DNA of 64,000 nucleotides from Shimia_B sp038527375 (GTDB taxonomy: Bacteria; Pseudomonadota; Alphaproteobacteria; Rhodobacterales; Rhodobacteraceae): the NCBI GenBank assembly GCA_038527375.1, contig JBCBFU010000005.1:37833-101832 (forward strand), written 5' to 3'. This document shows, in pieces, positions 53,979 through 63,332 of the stretch. The notes under the pieces are model-generated. The model did not search any database and was not told the origin of the DNA. It saw only the letters and a list, made by a program, of their open reading frames with translations. A program made the translations under genes and the position numbers. The first letter of the stretch is position 1, and the number at the start of each line of letters is the position of its first letter.

Positions 53979-54006
53979 GCCCGGCCCAAGCCTAGAGGAT
54001 ATCCGC

Positions 54007-54345
54007 ATGACCTATGTCGTCACCGACAACTGTATCGCCTGCAAATACACCGACTGCGTCGAAGTCTGCCCGGTGGATTGCTTTTATGAAGGCGAGAACA
54101 TGTTGGTCATTCACCCCGATGAATGCATCGATTGTGGCGTCTGTGAACCCGAATGCCCCGCCGACGCGATCCGCCCGGACACCGAGCCGGACATGGAGAA
54201 GTGGGTGGAGTTCAACCGCAAGTATTCCGAAGCTTGGCCGGTCATCATCACCAAAAAGGACCAGCTTCCCGAGGCGGAAGAGCGTGACGGCGAGGAGGGC
54301 AAGTTGGAGAAATACTTCTCCGAGGCCCCCGGTGAAGGCGGCTAA
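54007..54345 (+). CDS. fdxA: 7-Fe ferredoxin FdxA
   Basis: This 112-residue ferredoxin has the cysteine pattern for one 3Fe-4S and one 4Fe-4S cluster (CIACKYTDCVEVCPVDCF and CIDCGVCEPECP) plus a C-terminal extension. It transfers electrons at low potential. The ATG at 54007 follows GAGGAT. It precedes carD across a 228-bp leader, the common fdxA-carD order. Confidence 0.96.
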   Translation: MTYVVTDNCIACKYTDCVEVCPVDCFYEGENMLVIHPDECIDCGVCEPECPADAIRPDTEPDMEKWVEFNRKYSEAWPVIITKKDQLPEAEERDGEEGKLEKYFSEAPGEGG

Positions 54346-54484
54346 GTCCCTCTGCACGCGGTCAAAATCGGGTACCCCTTCAAAAAAGGTGATTCGTCTG
54401 CTACATATATAGGCCGATGACTGAGGAACTGCTGCTGCAGGCTGCACTCGCAGCACGTTAACAACCCGAAATGGCACCACGGAT

Positions 54485-54501
54485 GGTCAGGTTTCCTGAC
54501 C
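54485..54501 (+). promoter_or_regulatory. Hairpin in the carD leader
   Basis: GGTCAGG-TTT-CCTGACC is a perfect 7-bp hairpin in the 228-bp spacer between fdxA and carD. There is no T-tract directly after it, so termination of fdxA is not obvious. It may be a leader structure or a protein site. A TATATA -10-like sequence lies upstream near 54411. Confidence 0.35.
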
Positions 54502-54573
54502 TCAAGGTGCTTTTCGCTTCGAGGCCGCGATGGGCGGGACCCCACCGCCGCGCCTCACAGAGGAAGGATGCCC

Positions 54574-55089
54574 ATGAGCAAATCCAAAAAAAGCGAATTC
54601 CGCCCGAACGATTTTGTCGTCTACCCGGCCCACGGCGTGGGCAAAATCGTGTCGATCGAAGAGCAGGAAGTCGCGGGGATGTCGCTCGAACTGTTTGTGA
54701 TCTCGTTCGAGAAGGACAAGATGACCCTGCGCGTGCCGACGCACAAGGCGACCGATGTGGGCATGCGCCCGCTGTCTGCGCCCGATGTGGTCAGCCAGGC
54801 GATGAAGACGCTCAAAGGCAAGGCCAAGGTCAAGAAGGCCATGTGGTCGCGTCGTGCGCAAGAATATGAACAAAAGATCAATTCGGGCGATCTGATCGCG
54901 ATTGCCGAGGTTGTGCGCGACCTGCACCGCAATGACGACCAGCGCGAGCAGAGCTATTCCGAGCGCCAGCTGTACGAGGCCGCGCTTGAACGCCTGACCC
55001 GCGAGATTGCCGCGGTGAATGGCGCAGATGAAAGCATGGCCGCCGAAGAAGTGGGCGCCGTTCTGACGTCGCGCGCCGCAGCGGCCTAA
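54574..55089 (+). CDS. carD: CarD family RNA-polymerase-binding regulator
   Basis: This 171-residue regulator has the RNAP-interaction domain (FRPNDFVVYPAHGVGKIVSI, LELFVISFEKDKMTLRVPTH) and the helical C-terminal DNA-binding part (AMWSRRAQEYEQKINSGD, AEVVRDLHRNDD). CarD stabilises open complexes at rRNA and other promoters and is important in Rhodobacteraceae. ATG 54574 follows AGGAAGG at good spacing; ATG 54568 is too close to it. A strong terminator follows. Confidence 0.96.
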   Translation: MSKSKKSEFRPNDFVVYPAHGVGKIVSIEEQEVAGMSLELFVISFEKDKMTLRVPTHKATDVGMRPLSAPDVVSQAMKTLKGKAKVKKAMWSRRAQEYEQKINSGDLIAIAEVVRDLHRNDDQREQSYSERQLYEAALERLTREIAAVNGADESMAAEEVGAVLTSRAAAA

Positions 55090-55110
55090 GCCGATCCAAA
55101 CGCTGTAGGA

Positions 55111-55136
55111 AGGCGGTCCCTTGGGGCCGCCTTTTT
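55111..55136 (+). terminator. Rho-independent terminator after carD
   Basis: AGGCGGTCCC and GGGGCCGCCT form a stem around TT(G), followed by TTTT. It lies 21 bp past the carD stop and just before the convergent cobS stop, so it may serve carD alone. Confidence 0.9.
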
Positions 55137-55140
55137 CGTG

Positions 55141-55893
55141 TCAGACGCCGAGGGCCACAAGAACCACGAGGGCGGCAATTTCGCTGATCTGTTGCGTCGC
55201 CCCGAGGATGTCGCCGGTCTGCCCGCCGATCTTGGCGCGCGCGAGCATCGCCATTGCCGCTGCGGCAGCTGCAATCGCCACAAGGGCGGCAATCCCGGCG
55301 CCACCAAGCGCAAGCAGGGGCAGGGCCCCCAGCGACAAGGCAAGCCAGACGGCGCCGAGCGATGGGCGCCCCACGCTGGCCGACACGCCTGACCCGCGCG
55401 CATTGTCCATCCGCATCAGGGGCACCATCGCCGCGCGCGACGCGGCAGCGACCGCGACCACGGCCCACAGTGCGTCAATCGCGGCGAACCCTTGCCAGCG
55501 CAGCCCGACCGTGACCACGAGGGCCAGAACCCCATAGGCCCCGATGCGGCTGTCCTTCATGATCTCCAGCCTGCGTTCGCGCGTCCAGCCACCCCAGAGG
55601 CCGTCGACGGTATCGGCCATCCCGTCCTCATGTAGCGCCCCGGTGACAAAGAGACCCGCCGCAACCGCGCCGCCTGCGGTCAGCGCTGCGGGCACACCCA
55701 CGGCCATGAGCGCCCAAAGGATGGCGGCGACAACCGTGCCGACCACAAGCCCCGCGATCGGATAGGCCCAGACACAGCCCGCGCCACGTGCCACGGCGGC
55801 GTCCCCGTCGACGCGCAGGGGCAGGCGGGTCAAAAACCCGATGGCCCGCGGGATGTCGGCCAATTCAATCAGGCCTGTGTCGCTGTCGCGCAT
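55141..55893 (-). CDS. cobS: Adenosylcobinamide-GDP ribazoletransferase
   Basis: This 250-residue integral membrane enzyme joins adenosylcobinamide-GDP with alpha-ribazole in the last step of cobalamin assembly. It has the family motif HEDGMADTVDGLWGG (near residue 91) and several membrane spans (VVGTVVAAILWALMAVGV, AVVAVAAASRAAM). It is divergent from cobT by 98 bp, too short for a cobalamin riboswitch. Confidence 0.95.
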   Translation of the reverse strand: MRDSDTGLIELADIPRAIGFLTRLPLRVDGDAAVARGAGCVWAYPIAGLVVGTVVAAILWALMAVGVPAALTAGGAVAAGLFVTGALHEDGMADTVDGLWGGWTRERRLEIMKDSRIGAYGVLALVVTVGLRWQGFAAIDALWAVVAVAAASRAAMVPLMRMDNARGSGVSASVGRPSLGAVWLALSLGALPLLALGGAGIAALVAIAAAAAAMAMLARAKIGGQTGDILGATQQISEIAALVVLVALGV

Positions 55894-55991
55894 GGAAAGG
55901 ACCTTTCTGTCACGTGCACGCCGTCCACCCTTGCGGTAACCAAGCGCAACACATCAGGCAAGCGCGCTTGCCCCAGATAAAAGGACCACAA

Positions 55992-57008
55992 ATGTCTGCT
56001 ACGCCCTTTGCCACGCTGGCCGAATTTGCCGCACTCTTGGCTGCGGCCCCGTCCGAGGATACTGCCGCACGCGCGGCCGCTGCGGACCGCAACGGACAGT
56101 TGACCAAACCCCCCGGCGCATTGGGGCGGCTGGAAGATGTGGCGCTGTGGTACGCCGCGTGGCGGGGCAATCCGCGCCCGCGGATTTCGGCGCCCCAAGT
56201 GTTGGTCTTCGCGGGCAATCACGGGGTCACGGCCAAAGGCGTCAGCGCCTTCCCGCCCGAAGTCACGGTCCAGATGGTCGCAAACTTCGAGCATGGCGGT
56301 GCGGCCATCAACCAGTTGGCCAAGACCTTTGGCGCCAAGATGCATGTGCATGCTCTCGATCTGGACACGCCCACGGGTGATTTCAGCGAAACCGCCGCGA
56401 TGAGCGAGGCCGACTGCGTCGCGGCGCTCCAAACCGGCTGGAACGCTGTGGACACCGAGGCGGATCTGCTCGTCACCGGCGAGATGGGGATCGGGAATAC
56501 GACCCCGGCTGCCGCGATTTCAGCCGCGCTCTATGGGGGCGGGGCGCAGGCATGGGTGGGGCGTGGCACCGGGGTCGATGACGACGGCCTTGCGCGCAAG
56601 ACCGCTGTGGTCGAGGCCGGGCTTGCGCTGCATTCGGTGGCCACGGGGCCGCTCGATGTGCTGCGCCGTCTGGGCGGGCGCGAACTGGCCGCGATGGCCG
56701 GGGCCATTGCCGCCGCGCGTCACCACCGCATCCCTGTGATCCTCGACGGGTTCATCTGCTCGGCGGCTGCTGCCACCTTGGCCGAGGCACAGCCCGGTGC
56801 GCTCGATCACGTGGTGGCGGGACATCTCAGCGCAGAAGGCGCCCATGCCAACCTGCTGGAGAAGCTGGGTAAGGAGCCGCTCTTGTCGCTGGGTCTGCGT
56901 TTGGGCGAAGGGTCGGGCGCGGCACTGGCGATAGGTGTGCTCAAGGCCGCGTTGGCGTGTCATTCCGACATGGCCACCTTTGCCGAGGCGGGCGTTGCCG
57001 CCGGTTAA
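55992..57008 (+). CDS. cobT: Nicotinate-nucleotide-dimethylbenzimidazole phosphoribosyltransferase
   Basis: This 338-residue enzyme activates the lower ligand base to alpha-ribazole phosphate. It has KPPGALGRLEDVALW at the N-terminus, FAGNHGVTAKGVSAFP, GEMGIGNTTPAAAI, and the C-terminal LGEGSGAALAIGVLKAAL with the catalytic Glu. ATG 55992 was chosen because upstream starts read into the cobS region. Its stop overlaps the convergent kef stop by 4 bp. Confidence 0.96.
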   Translation: MSATPFATLAEFAALLAAAPSEDTAARAAAADRNGQLTKPPGALGRLEDVALWYAAWRGNPRPRISAPQVLVFAGNHGVTAKGVSAFPPEVTVQMVANFEHGGAAINQLAKTFGAKMHVHALDLDTPTGDFSETAAMSEADCVAALQTGWNAVDTEADLLVTGEMGIGNTTPAAAISAALYGGGAQAWVGRGTGVDDDGLARKTAVVEAGLALHSVATGPLDVLRRLGGRELAAMAGAIAAARHHRIPVILDGFICSAAAATLAEAQPGALDHVVAGHLSAEGAHANLLEKLGKEPLLSLGLRLGEGSGAALAIGVLKAALACHSDMATFAEAGVAAG

Positions 57009-58882
57009 TCGGTGCCCGTGTCCGTGCCCGTGTCCTTTTGAAGCGCGGCAAGGATTTCGGTCTCAAGGTCCGAATTCAGCTCCTTGGCGCGCGCGACATA
57101 GGCGGCGTTGTCCTTGATCGGGACCTTGGGGTCCCATAGCGCCGCCAATTCCTTGAGCGCGTGACGGTCGTGGCGGAAGAACCGCTCTTCGATCTCGAAG
57201 GCGTCGAATTCGGACACGCCCAACTGTTCGATGACATAGCGGCCAGCGCGGAGCGAGCTGTCGAACATCTCGCGCACGACCTCATCCGCGCCCGCCTGCA
57301 CCAGTTCGTAGACATGCGCACGGTCGCGGGCGCGGGCGATGATCTGGATATCGGGCCGCACGCGCCGCGCATAGGCCACCAGTTTCACGCTGGCCGCCGC
57401 GTCATCGAGCGCCACGACCAGAACCCGCGCACCGTCGATCCCTGCAGCATGGAGCAGGTCCGGGCGCGTGGGGTCGCCGTAATACCCTTTGAACCCGAAA
57501 GTGCGCATCAGTTGCACCGTGGCCAGATTGTTGTCCAAGACGACCGTCTTGAAGCCCGCGGTTTCGACCATCCGGTTCACGACCTGACCGAAACGCCCGA
57601 TTCCTACCACGATGATGGGGCCGCCGGCCTCGACCGTGTCTTCGTCTTGCGCGCCGCCCGCATCCAAGCGTCGCGTCAGTGTGTCGTGCAAGATGAACAG
57701 AAGGGGCGTGACCAGCATCGAAAGCGCCACGATCAGCAATAGCTGTTGCCCGAGCAACCCACCCAACACGCCTTGCGCCACCCCGAAGGAGACAAGGACA
57801 AAGCCGAATTCCCCCGCTTGGGCGAGCGATAGAGTCACCAGCCAGCGGTGGGTGCCGCGCAGACCAAAGAGCGATGCGAGGCCGTACAGGATCGCGCCCT
57901 TGATCGCGATGACGGCAATCGTCAGGGACACAAAGTAGGCTGGCGCGCCAAGGAAAACCGCAAAGTCAATCCCGGCCCCCACGGTCAGGAAAAAGAGGCC
58001 GAGCAGCAGCCCCTTGAACGGCTCGATATCGCTTTCCAACTCGTGCCGGAATTCGGAATTGGCAAGGACGACACCGGCCACGAAGGCACCAAGCGCGGGC
58101 GACAGCCCAACCAAGGTCATCAGGACAGCAATCGCGATGACGATGAACAGTGCGAAGGCGGTGTTCAGTTCGCGCAACCGCGTGCTGGCGATCGCATGAT
58201 AGGCCGGACCGGTGGCGAATCGACCCACGAGGATGATCGCCAAGACCGCCCCGATGGTCACGGCCGTGACGCCCCACGCGGGCAGACCGTCCACAAGGCT
58301 CATCCCGTGGTGCGCCTCTTCGATGTCCACCGGGCGCGAGATGGACCCATCGGGATTGATCACCATGCCAGAGCCGATCGCGAGGAGGGGCAGCAGGGCC
58401 AAAATCGGGATCACCGCAATGTCCTGGGTCAAAAGGATCGAAAACGTCGACCGCCCCCCATTGGTGCCCATGAGGTTCTTTTCGTTCAGTGTCTGGAGCA
58501 CGATGGCCGTGGACGACAGCGCAAAGATCAGGCCGATCGCAAAGCTCGTGGGCAGCGGGTAGCCCAACGCAAGGGCGCCCGCCGCGACCGCCAGCGTGGT
58601 CAGCACAACTTGCAGGCCGCCCAGCCCGATCAGGCGTTGGCGCATGTCCCAGAGCGCGCGCGGCTCCAGCTCCAGCCCTATGAGAAAGAGCATCATGACG
58701 ACGCCGAACTCTGCCACGTGCTGAAGGTCCGTGACCTCACCCACGAGGCCGAAGACGGGACCGATGCAAATCCCCGCCATCAGGTAGCCCAAGACGGACC
58801 CCAGCCCCAACCGCATCGCTATGGGAACGGCGATCAGGCTGGCACCCAGATAGAGCGCCGATTGCAACAGGATCGTATCCAT
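57005..58882 (-). CDS. Kef-type cation:proton antiporter with RCK (TrkA-N) domain
   Basis: This 625-residue protein has about 12 membrane segments in a CPA2 exchanger fold, with the conserved LFLIGLELEPRALWDMRQRL and SSTAIVLQTLNEKN segments, then a cytosolic Rossmann RCK domain (IIVVGIGRFGQVVNRMV, near residue 415) and a C-terminal acidic helix. It should exchange K+ (or Na+) for protons; the specificity between KefB, KefC and related transporters is not resolved here. The ATG at 58882 starts MDTILLQSALYLGASL. Confidence 0.92.
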   Translation of the reverse strand: MDTILLQSALYLGASLIAVPIAMRLGLGSVLGYLMAGICIGPVFGLVGEVTDLQHVAEFGVVMMLFLIGLELEPRALWDMRQRLIGLGGLQVVLTTLAVAAGALALGYPLPTSFAIGLIFALSSTAIVLQTLNEKNLMGTNGGRSTFSILLTQDIAVIPILALLPLLAIGSGMVINPDGSISRPVDIEEAHHGMSLVDGLPAWGVTAVTIGAVLAIILVGRFATGPAYHAIASTRLRELNTAFALFIVIAIAVLMTLVGLSPALGAFVAGVVLANSEFRHELESDIEPFKGLLLGLFFLTVGAGIDFAVFLGAPAYFVSLTIAVIAIKGAILYGLASLFGLRGTHRWLVTLSLAQAGEFGFVLVSFGVAQGVLGGLLGQQLLLIVALSMLVTPLLFILHDTLTRRLDAGGAQDEDTVEAGGPIIVVGIGRFGQVVNRMVETAGFKTVVLDNNLATVQLMRTFGFKGYYGDPTRPDLLHAAGIDGARVLVVALDDAAASVKLVAYARRVRPDIQIIARARDRAHVYELVQAGADEVVREMFDSSLRAGRYVIEQLGVSEFDAFEIEERFFRHDRHALKELAALWDPKVPIKDNAAYVARAKELNSDLETEILAALQKDTGTDTGTD

Positions 58883-58945
58883 CTACGACGCCCTCCGGGG
58901 TTGGCTAGGGGCCGCGTGTCGGATCAGCCTGCGGTCAAACCGCGA

Positions 58946-61462
58946 TCACCCTGTCGGAATATCCAACGTGATGTTGCGTCCGCCTTTGACATAGCGCAAC
59001 TGGCTTTCGCCGATCGCCGCGACCTTGCCGCCGTCCAAACGGTTGCCCACGCGCACTTTCACGAACTTGCCATTGGCGAGGCGGACCAGCGCGCTGCGGT
59101 TCGACGATGTGCCATAGACCCCGATCAGGTTCACCCGGCGCAGGTTGATCGCCTTGGGCGTTGTGGCCGCGCGGGCGACACTGGCGCGGGTTGGACCCGA
59201 CGGGGTGGCCGCGCGGGCGGTGACTGGGGCGGCCACGGCAACGGTTGTGGGTTGCGATGCGCGCGCGGTTGCCACGATGCGGTCGATATTGCGGGGCCGC
59301 GCCGTGGGGCGGACGGAGACCGCGACGGCCTGTGCCGATGGTGGGGTCTCAGGCTCGTCAGCCTCAACCGCTTCGGCCAGCGCCTGTTGAACGGCTTGGG
59401 TGCTTTCGGGGCGAAGTTTGGGCCGGAAGGCCGCCAATTCGCTGCGGGTCAGGCCGCCAAATTGCTGACGCTCGTTGGTTTCCTGCAAACCCTCCGGGCG
59501 CAGACGCGGACGGAACGCGGCAAGGCGCAGGGCCGGGTCGCTTGCTTCCGCCGGCGCGGTTGATGGCGTCAGCAGGCGTTCGGGAAGGGCCGGGGGAACG
59601 AGGCCCGGGCGGCCCGCGATGAGCGTGTAGCCACCGGGCGTTTCCACACCCTCTGCGTCCGGAATGATCAACCCATCGGCACCAATGCGGAACACGGCGT
59701 CTGCGGCGGGTGGGTTGGGGATCGGGATGGGGCGCAGGTCGGCGCGGTTGTCGGCCCGCAGGGCAACGGCGTCCCCGCCCGAAATCACACCGTCGATCGA
59801 GGCCACGTAGAGCGATGTGATCTCGCTGGGGGAAAGCGCTGCTGGCGCATCGGGTGCGCGAAGCCACAGGCCCGTGGCGGCGTAGAGCCGGGCGATTTCG
59901 GCGTCACTCAGGGGCGGGTCTGCGGGGTCCGGCTGCGGTTCGCCGGCCAGTGTGGTTGTGTCAATCTCCTCGCCCGCATCTTCGATCTCTTCCGGCGTTG
60001 CCGCCATGACGGGGGCCAGTGCCACCGTTTCCGGGCCGGGTGCAAGGGCCGACCGGGGCACGCCCAACGCCTCGGGCGCGACGGACGGCGCGATTTGCGG
60101 GCCTTCGGCGGCTTGGGGGGCAGGCCGGGTCCACAGGCGGGCCAACCCGCCTTCGGTACGCACGGTCGCAAAGGCCGCCACGGCCAGCAGCAGAAGGATC
60201 AGAACGACGGTCAGGATGAGCCCGAGGAAGCGCGGTTTGCCACCCACGCGCGCCTTTGCGGCCTTGCGGTCCAGATCGGTCAGTCCGTCTGGTGCACCAG
60301 AACCGGAACCGGGTGCTGGTGCGACTTCGGTCACCGTTGCGCGGGCAGGTTTGCGACGGGATCGGAACATGCCGCCGAGACCGGTTGCGGTTGCGTCATC
60401 GGCGGGCGGCGTGGGCTCGGGTTCGGCAAAGTCGGCTGCACCCGGCCGCAAGGATTGCGCGGCGGCCATCGCATCGGGGCTGGCATCGCGTGTGGGCGCG
60501 GCAACAGGCGGCGCAGTGGGGATCGTGGTGGGCGATGCCACGGCAGGTGCACGCCCGGTTGGTGCGGCACCGTCTGCGCCGGGTGTCAGCGCAACACGGG
60601 GCGGGGCGGACACAGGTGCCGCAGCACCCGGAGAGGGGGTTGCGGCCCCCAGTGTCGGCGCGGCACCGGGTTCGGGCAGGCGGACCGAGGCAAAGCCCGC
60701 TGCGATTGCCCCATCGTCCGGTTCGGCCACGTGGTCGTCCCCGGCGTTATCCTCGGCGCCATGTGCGGGCTGCGCCACGGCAGGCTCGGCAGCGGGCGCC
60801 GGATTGGGCGGGGCCGTGTCATCGGACGCGTCTGTTACCGGTGGATCTGAAAGCGGGGGCTCTGTGGCCGGTGCGCTCGCAGTGGCGGGCGGTGTCTGTT
60901 CGACGGCTTGCTGCGCGGCATGCGCGGCCTCAGCCTCTGCCGCCGCTTCGGGCGTCGTCGCGACATAGGGCGCGGGGTCGCGCGCGGCGTCATTCGACCC
61001 TTCTGCCGGGCCAAAGAACGCCTCGGTCCCATCCCAGCCGCGATCGGGCAGGGCACAGAAGGCCGCAGGCTCGAACCGGTATTCGCGGGCAAACCCTTCG
61101 GCCTCCTCCAGCGTTTCACGCGCGACGGCGGCGATCTGCGTGCGCCCCGCAGCGACGTACCAATCATAAGCCAAATCCGACAGTGCGTAGGGCGTGGCCC
61201 CTTCAAGCGCCATCGCGACGGAGGCGGCTGTTGCTGTGTCGTCGCGCAGTTCAATCGTTTTGATCTGGTCGTTGGGCAGGACCAGCTTGACGCGGAAGTC
61301 CTCGCCCGCCGCAGCGCGCCCCTTGGCCTTGAGCGCCGCCATTTCGCCAGCAAAGGCGTCCGAGCCAAAGGTCACCGTGCCAAGGCGAACCCACCCCGTC
61401 TGGCCCCGATGGTCCAGAGAGATGCCATCCGGCGAGAGGTGGAGTGCAAAATCCGGTGTCAT
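58946..61462 (-). CDS. Large membrane protein with GspL-like N-terminus and PilP-like C-terminus
   Basis: This 838-residue protein has four parts. Residues 1-145 resemble GspL/PilM cytoplasmic domains (VKLVLPNDQIKTIELRDDTA, MALEGATPYALSDLAYDWY). A long Ala/Pro-rich linker follows to about 400, then one transmembrane helix at 412-433 (FLGLILTVVLILLLLAVAAF). Next is a periplasmic part with repeats AAFRPRLRPEG and AAFRPKLRPES, and a C-terminal domain of about 65 residues (NLIGVYGTSSNRSALVRLAN, RLDGGKVAAIGESQLRYVK) resembling GspC/PilP. ATG 61462 begins the GspL-like part. The domain names are from pattern, not a search. Confidence 0.75.
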   Translation of the reverse strand: MTPDFALHLSPDGISLDHRGQTGWVRLGTVTFGSDAFAGEMAALKAKGRAAAGEDFRVKLVLPNDQIKTIELRDDTATAASVAMALEGATPYALSDLAYDWYVAAGRTQIAAVARETLEEAEGFAREYRFEPAAFCALPDRGWDGTEAFFGPAEGSNDAARDPAPYVATTPEAAAEAEAAHAAQQAVEQTPPATASAPATEPPLSDPPVTDASDDTAPPNPAPAAEPAVAQPAHGAEDNAGDDHVAEPDDGAIAAGFASVRLPEPGAAPTLGAATPSPGAAAPVSAPPRVALTPGADGAAPTGRAPAVASPTTIPTAPPVAAPTRDASPDAMAAAQSLRPGAADFAEPEPTPPADDATATGLGGMFRSRRKPARATVTEVAPAPGSGSGAPDGLTDLDRKAAKARVGGKPRFLGLILTVVLILLLLAVAAFATVRTEGGLARLWTRPAPQAAEGPQIAPSVAPEALGVPRSALAPGPETVALAPVMAATPEEIEDAGEEIDTTTLAGEPQPDPADPPLSDAEIARLYAATGLWLRAPDAPAALSPSEITSLYVASIDGVISGGDAVALRADNRADLRPIPIPNPPAADAVFRIGADGLIIPDAEGVETPGGYTLIAGRPGLVPPALPERLLTPSTAPAEASDPALRLAAFRPRLRPEGLQETNERQQFGGLTRSELAAFRPKLRPESTQAVQQALAEAVEADEPETPPSAQAVAVSVRPTARPRNIDRIVATARASQPTTVAVAAPVTARAATPSGPTRASVARAATTPKAINLRRVNLIGVYGTSSNRSALVRLANGKFVKVRVGNRLDGGKVAAIGESQLRYVKGGRNITLDIPTG

Positions 61463-61747
61463 GCCCGTTCTTGACCTGCGCCTGTTCCCGTGTGTGCCCG
61501 TCGAACACGCGTGTAAAATTCGCGTCGTGGACACGCGCTGCGCATCCGGGGCCTCTTGGCTTCAAGAAATAGCGGGAACCTGTGGCGAGGGAAAGAAAAA
61601 GCTCTGATCGTGCGCCGCACCCGCCGTTGGTCTTTTGCACGTCTAGGACCATCAATCGGTCAGGCATGGCGCGCGGAACACGGTGTCTGCGCTTCACCCT
61701 GCCGGGCTGCGGATCTAAAGTGCCGGAAACGAATAGGAGCCGCCCGG

Positions 61748-62161
61748 ATGCTGACCCCGTTTCACCTTGCCATCAACGTGACAGACTTGGAGACGACGCG
61801 CGCCTTTTATTGCGGGCTTTTGGGGGCCGTCGAAGGGCGCAGCACCGACACATGGGTCGATGTCTCGCTTTTCGGCCATCAGCTGTCATTGCATCTGGGC
61901 CCGCCGCTGGAAACCCGCGCCACCGGACAGGTGGGCAACGCGATGGTGCCCATGCCCCATTTCGGCGTCGTTCTGCAATTGGCGGATTGGCGGGAAACCG
62001 CGGATCGCCTGACCCAGGCGGGCACCGATTTCATCATTGCCCCCTCGGTCCGGTTCGAGGGTGAGCCGGGCGAGCAATGGACGATGTTCTTCAAGGATCC
62101 GTCGGGCAATCCGATCGAGCTCAAGGGATTTGCAAACCTTGATGCGGTGTTTGACCACTGA
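61748..62161 (+). CDS. VOC family protein (glyoxalase/dioxygenase-like)
   Basis: This 137-residue protein has the vicinal-oxygen-chelate fold: FHLAINVTDLETTRAFYCGL at the N-terminus with a likely metal His, HFGVVLQLADW in the middle, and MFFKDPSGNPIELKGF with the C-terminal metal Glu. The substrate is unknown. The ATG at 61748 follows AGGAG. The coding sequence ends one base before the convergent glycosyltransferase-like gene. Confidence 0.87.
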   Translation: MLTPFHLAINVTDLETTRAFYCGLLGAVEGRSTDTWVDVSLFGHQLSLHLGPPLETRATGQVGNAMVPMPHFGVVLQLADWRETADRLTQAGTDFIIAPSVRFEGEPGEQWTMFFKDPSGNPIELKGFANLDAVFDH

Positions 62162-63199
62162 TCACCGCATCCAGAACCCTTCACGTTTGATCGTATTGCG
62201 GATCTGACGCTCCTTCCGGGGCAGGTTGTCCTGATCAAAGAGGGCGCGCACCTTGGCCCCGCGGCCTTGATAGATCATGCGCTTCATCGGCTCGTATTCC
62301 TTGAGCACTTTCTTGATCTTGTTGGGGGCGCTCACGGTCTCGAGCACGGAGACAACGTGGTCGCTTTCGCGCGCATAGAGCATGGGCAGAAGGCGGTAGT
62401 GGCAACTGACCGATCCATCCAGCCAGCCGGGTGCCAATGTGTCCTTGCCCCCGCCCAGCCCGTGGATCACCAGCGGTAGCGCCACCTGATCCAGCCATGG
62501 ATCAAGCGGTTGGCACACGAGCGGTTCAGGCGGATCATTGCGGATGGATGTGGCGTAGTCCAAGAAGCGCGTGCCAAATTCGGCAGGGTCCGCGCCAAAG
62601 AAGAAGCCCGCGTTGAAGTAAAGGTATCGCTGCCAATATTCGTCCGGCTGGCTCAGATCGAGGCTGCTGGCGTAGTCCAGCCCGAACCGATCATAGAGCG
62701 ATTTCCAGATTTCGCCGTAGCCGGGGCCGTAGAGCTCGATCGTGGGCCACGTGCCTTCGCGCCGCAGAGAGGCCGATGGTCGGCTGAAATCAAACGGCAC
62801 CTCGGTGATCTCACCGGTGATTAGCGTGTCGCTGTCGAAGAAGACGAAAGGCTCCCCCTCGGGGAGGAGTCCCAGCGCCTCGATCTTGTTGCCATAGGGG
62901 TAGGCGGCCCCGAAATGCGCGCTGTCAAATCCCACGATCTCGGCCCCGAGGTCTTGGAGAAGGTCGCGCAAGGGCTGCGGTCCGATCCGGGGATCGCCGG
63001 GCCAAAGCGGTCCGGGCAGCGGTTCGGCCACGATCACGCGCCCCGCGAACCCCGGCGACATTTCTCGCAGGGAGGCGACGAACAACGCGGCCTCATACCC
63101 GATGCGGCCAGATTGGCCGATCACGAGAATGCTGAAGTCTTTCGGAGTGGCCGCGCGGGCGGCCTTGGCCCGTGCGGAAGTCTTCGCCTTGGTTGCCAT
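62162..63199 (-). CDS. Glycosyltransferase-like protein (GT-A fold)
   Basis: This 345-residue protein has FSILVIGQSGRIGYEAALFV near the N-terminus and the DxD-type metal motif PFVFFDSDTLITG (near residue 122), followed by PFDFSRPSASLRREGTWP and FNAGFFFGADP. A DxD motif with this length suggests a GT-A glycosyltransferase, perhaps for surface polysaccharide. No closer family is assigned. A basic N-terminal tail (MATKAKTSARAKAARAATPK) precedes the fold. Confidence 0.68.
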   Translation of the reverse strand: MATKAKTSARAKAARAATPKDFSILVIGQSGRIGYEAALFVASLREMSPGFAGRVIVAEPLPGPLWPGDPRIGPQPLRDLLQDLGAEIVGFDSAHFGAAYPYGNKIEALGLLPEGEPFVFFDSDTLITGEITEVPFDFSRPSASLRREGTWPTIELYGPGYGEIWKSLYDRFGLDYASSLDLSQPDEYWQRYLYFNAGFFFGADPAEFGTRFLDYATSIRNDPPEPLVCQPLDPWLDQVALPLVIHGLGGGKDTLAPGWLDGSVSCHYRLLPMLYARESDHVVSVLETVSAPNKIKKVLKEYEPMKRMIYQGRGAKVRALFDQDNLPRKERQIRNTIKREGFWMR

Positions 63200-63332
63200 A
63201 CCGGTTCGATCTTACCCCTGCGCCTGTCGTCATTGCCTGTGCTTCGATGCCGTGTCGCACCGTTGCGTGGCACCTTACCGGTACAGCGATACCGCGCAAA
63301 GGACTAACGCATCCTGAGCGGAGCCAAGATCG

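Noticed and set aside
55894..55991. Possible cobalamin riboswitch between cobS and cobT
   Set aside because: 98 bp is too short and the cobalamin-box motif is not present.
57848..59563. Very long open frame antisense to the Kef-type antiporter and the GspL-like gene
   Set aside because: It is a charged, low-complexity reading (many Arg, Gln, Gly) opposite two well-supported genes, so it is a shadow.
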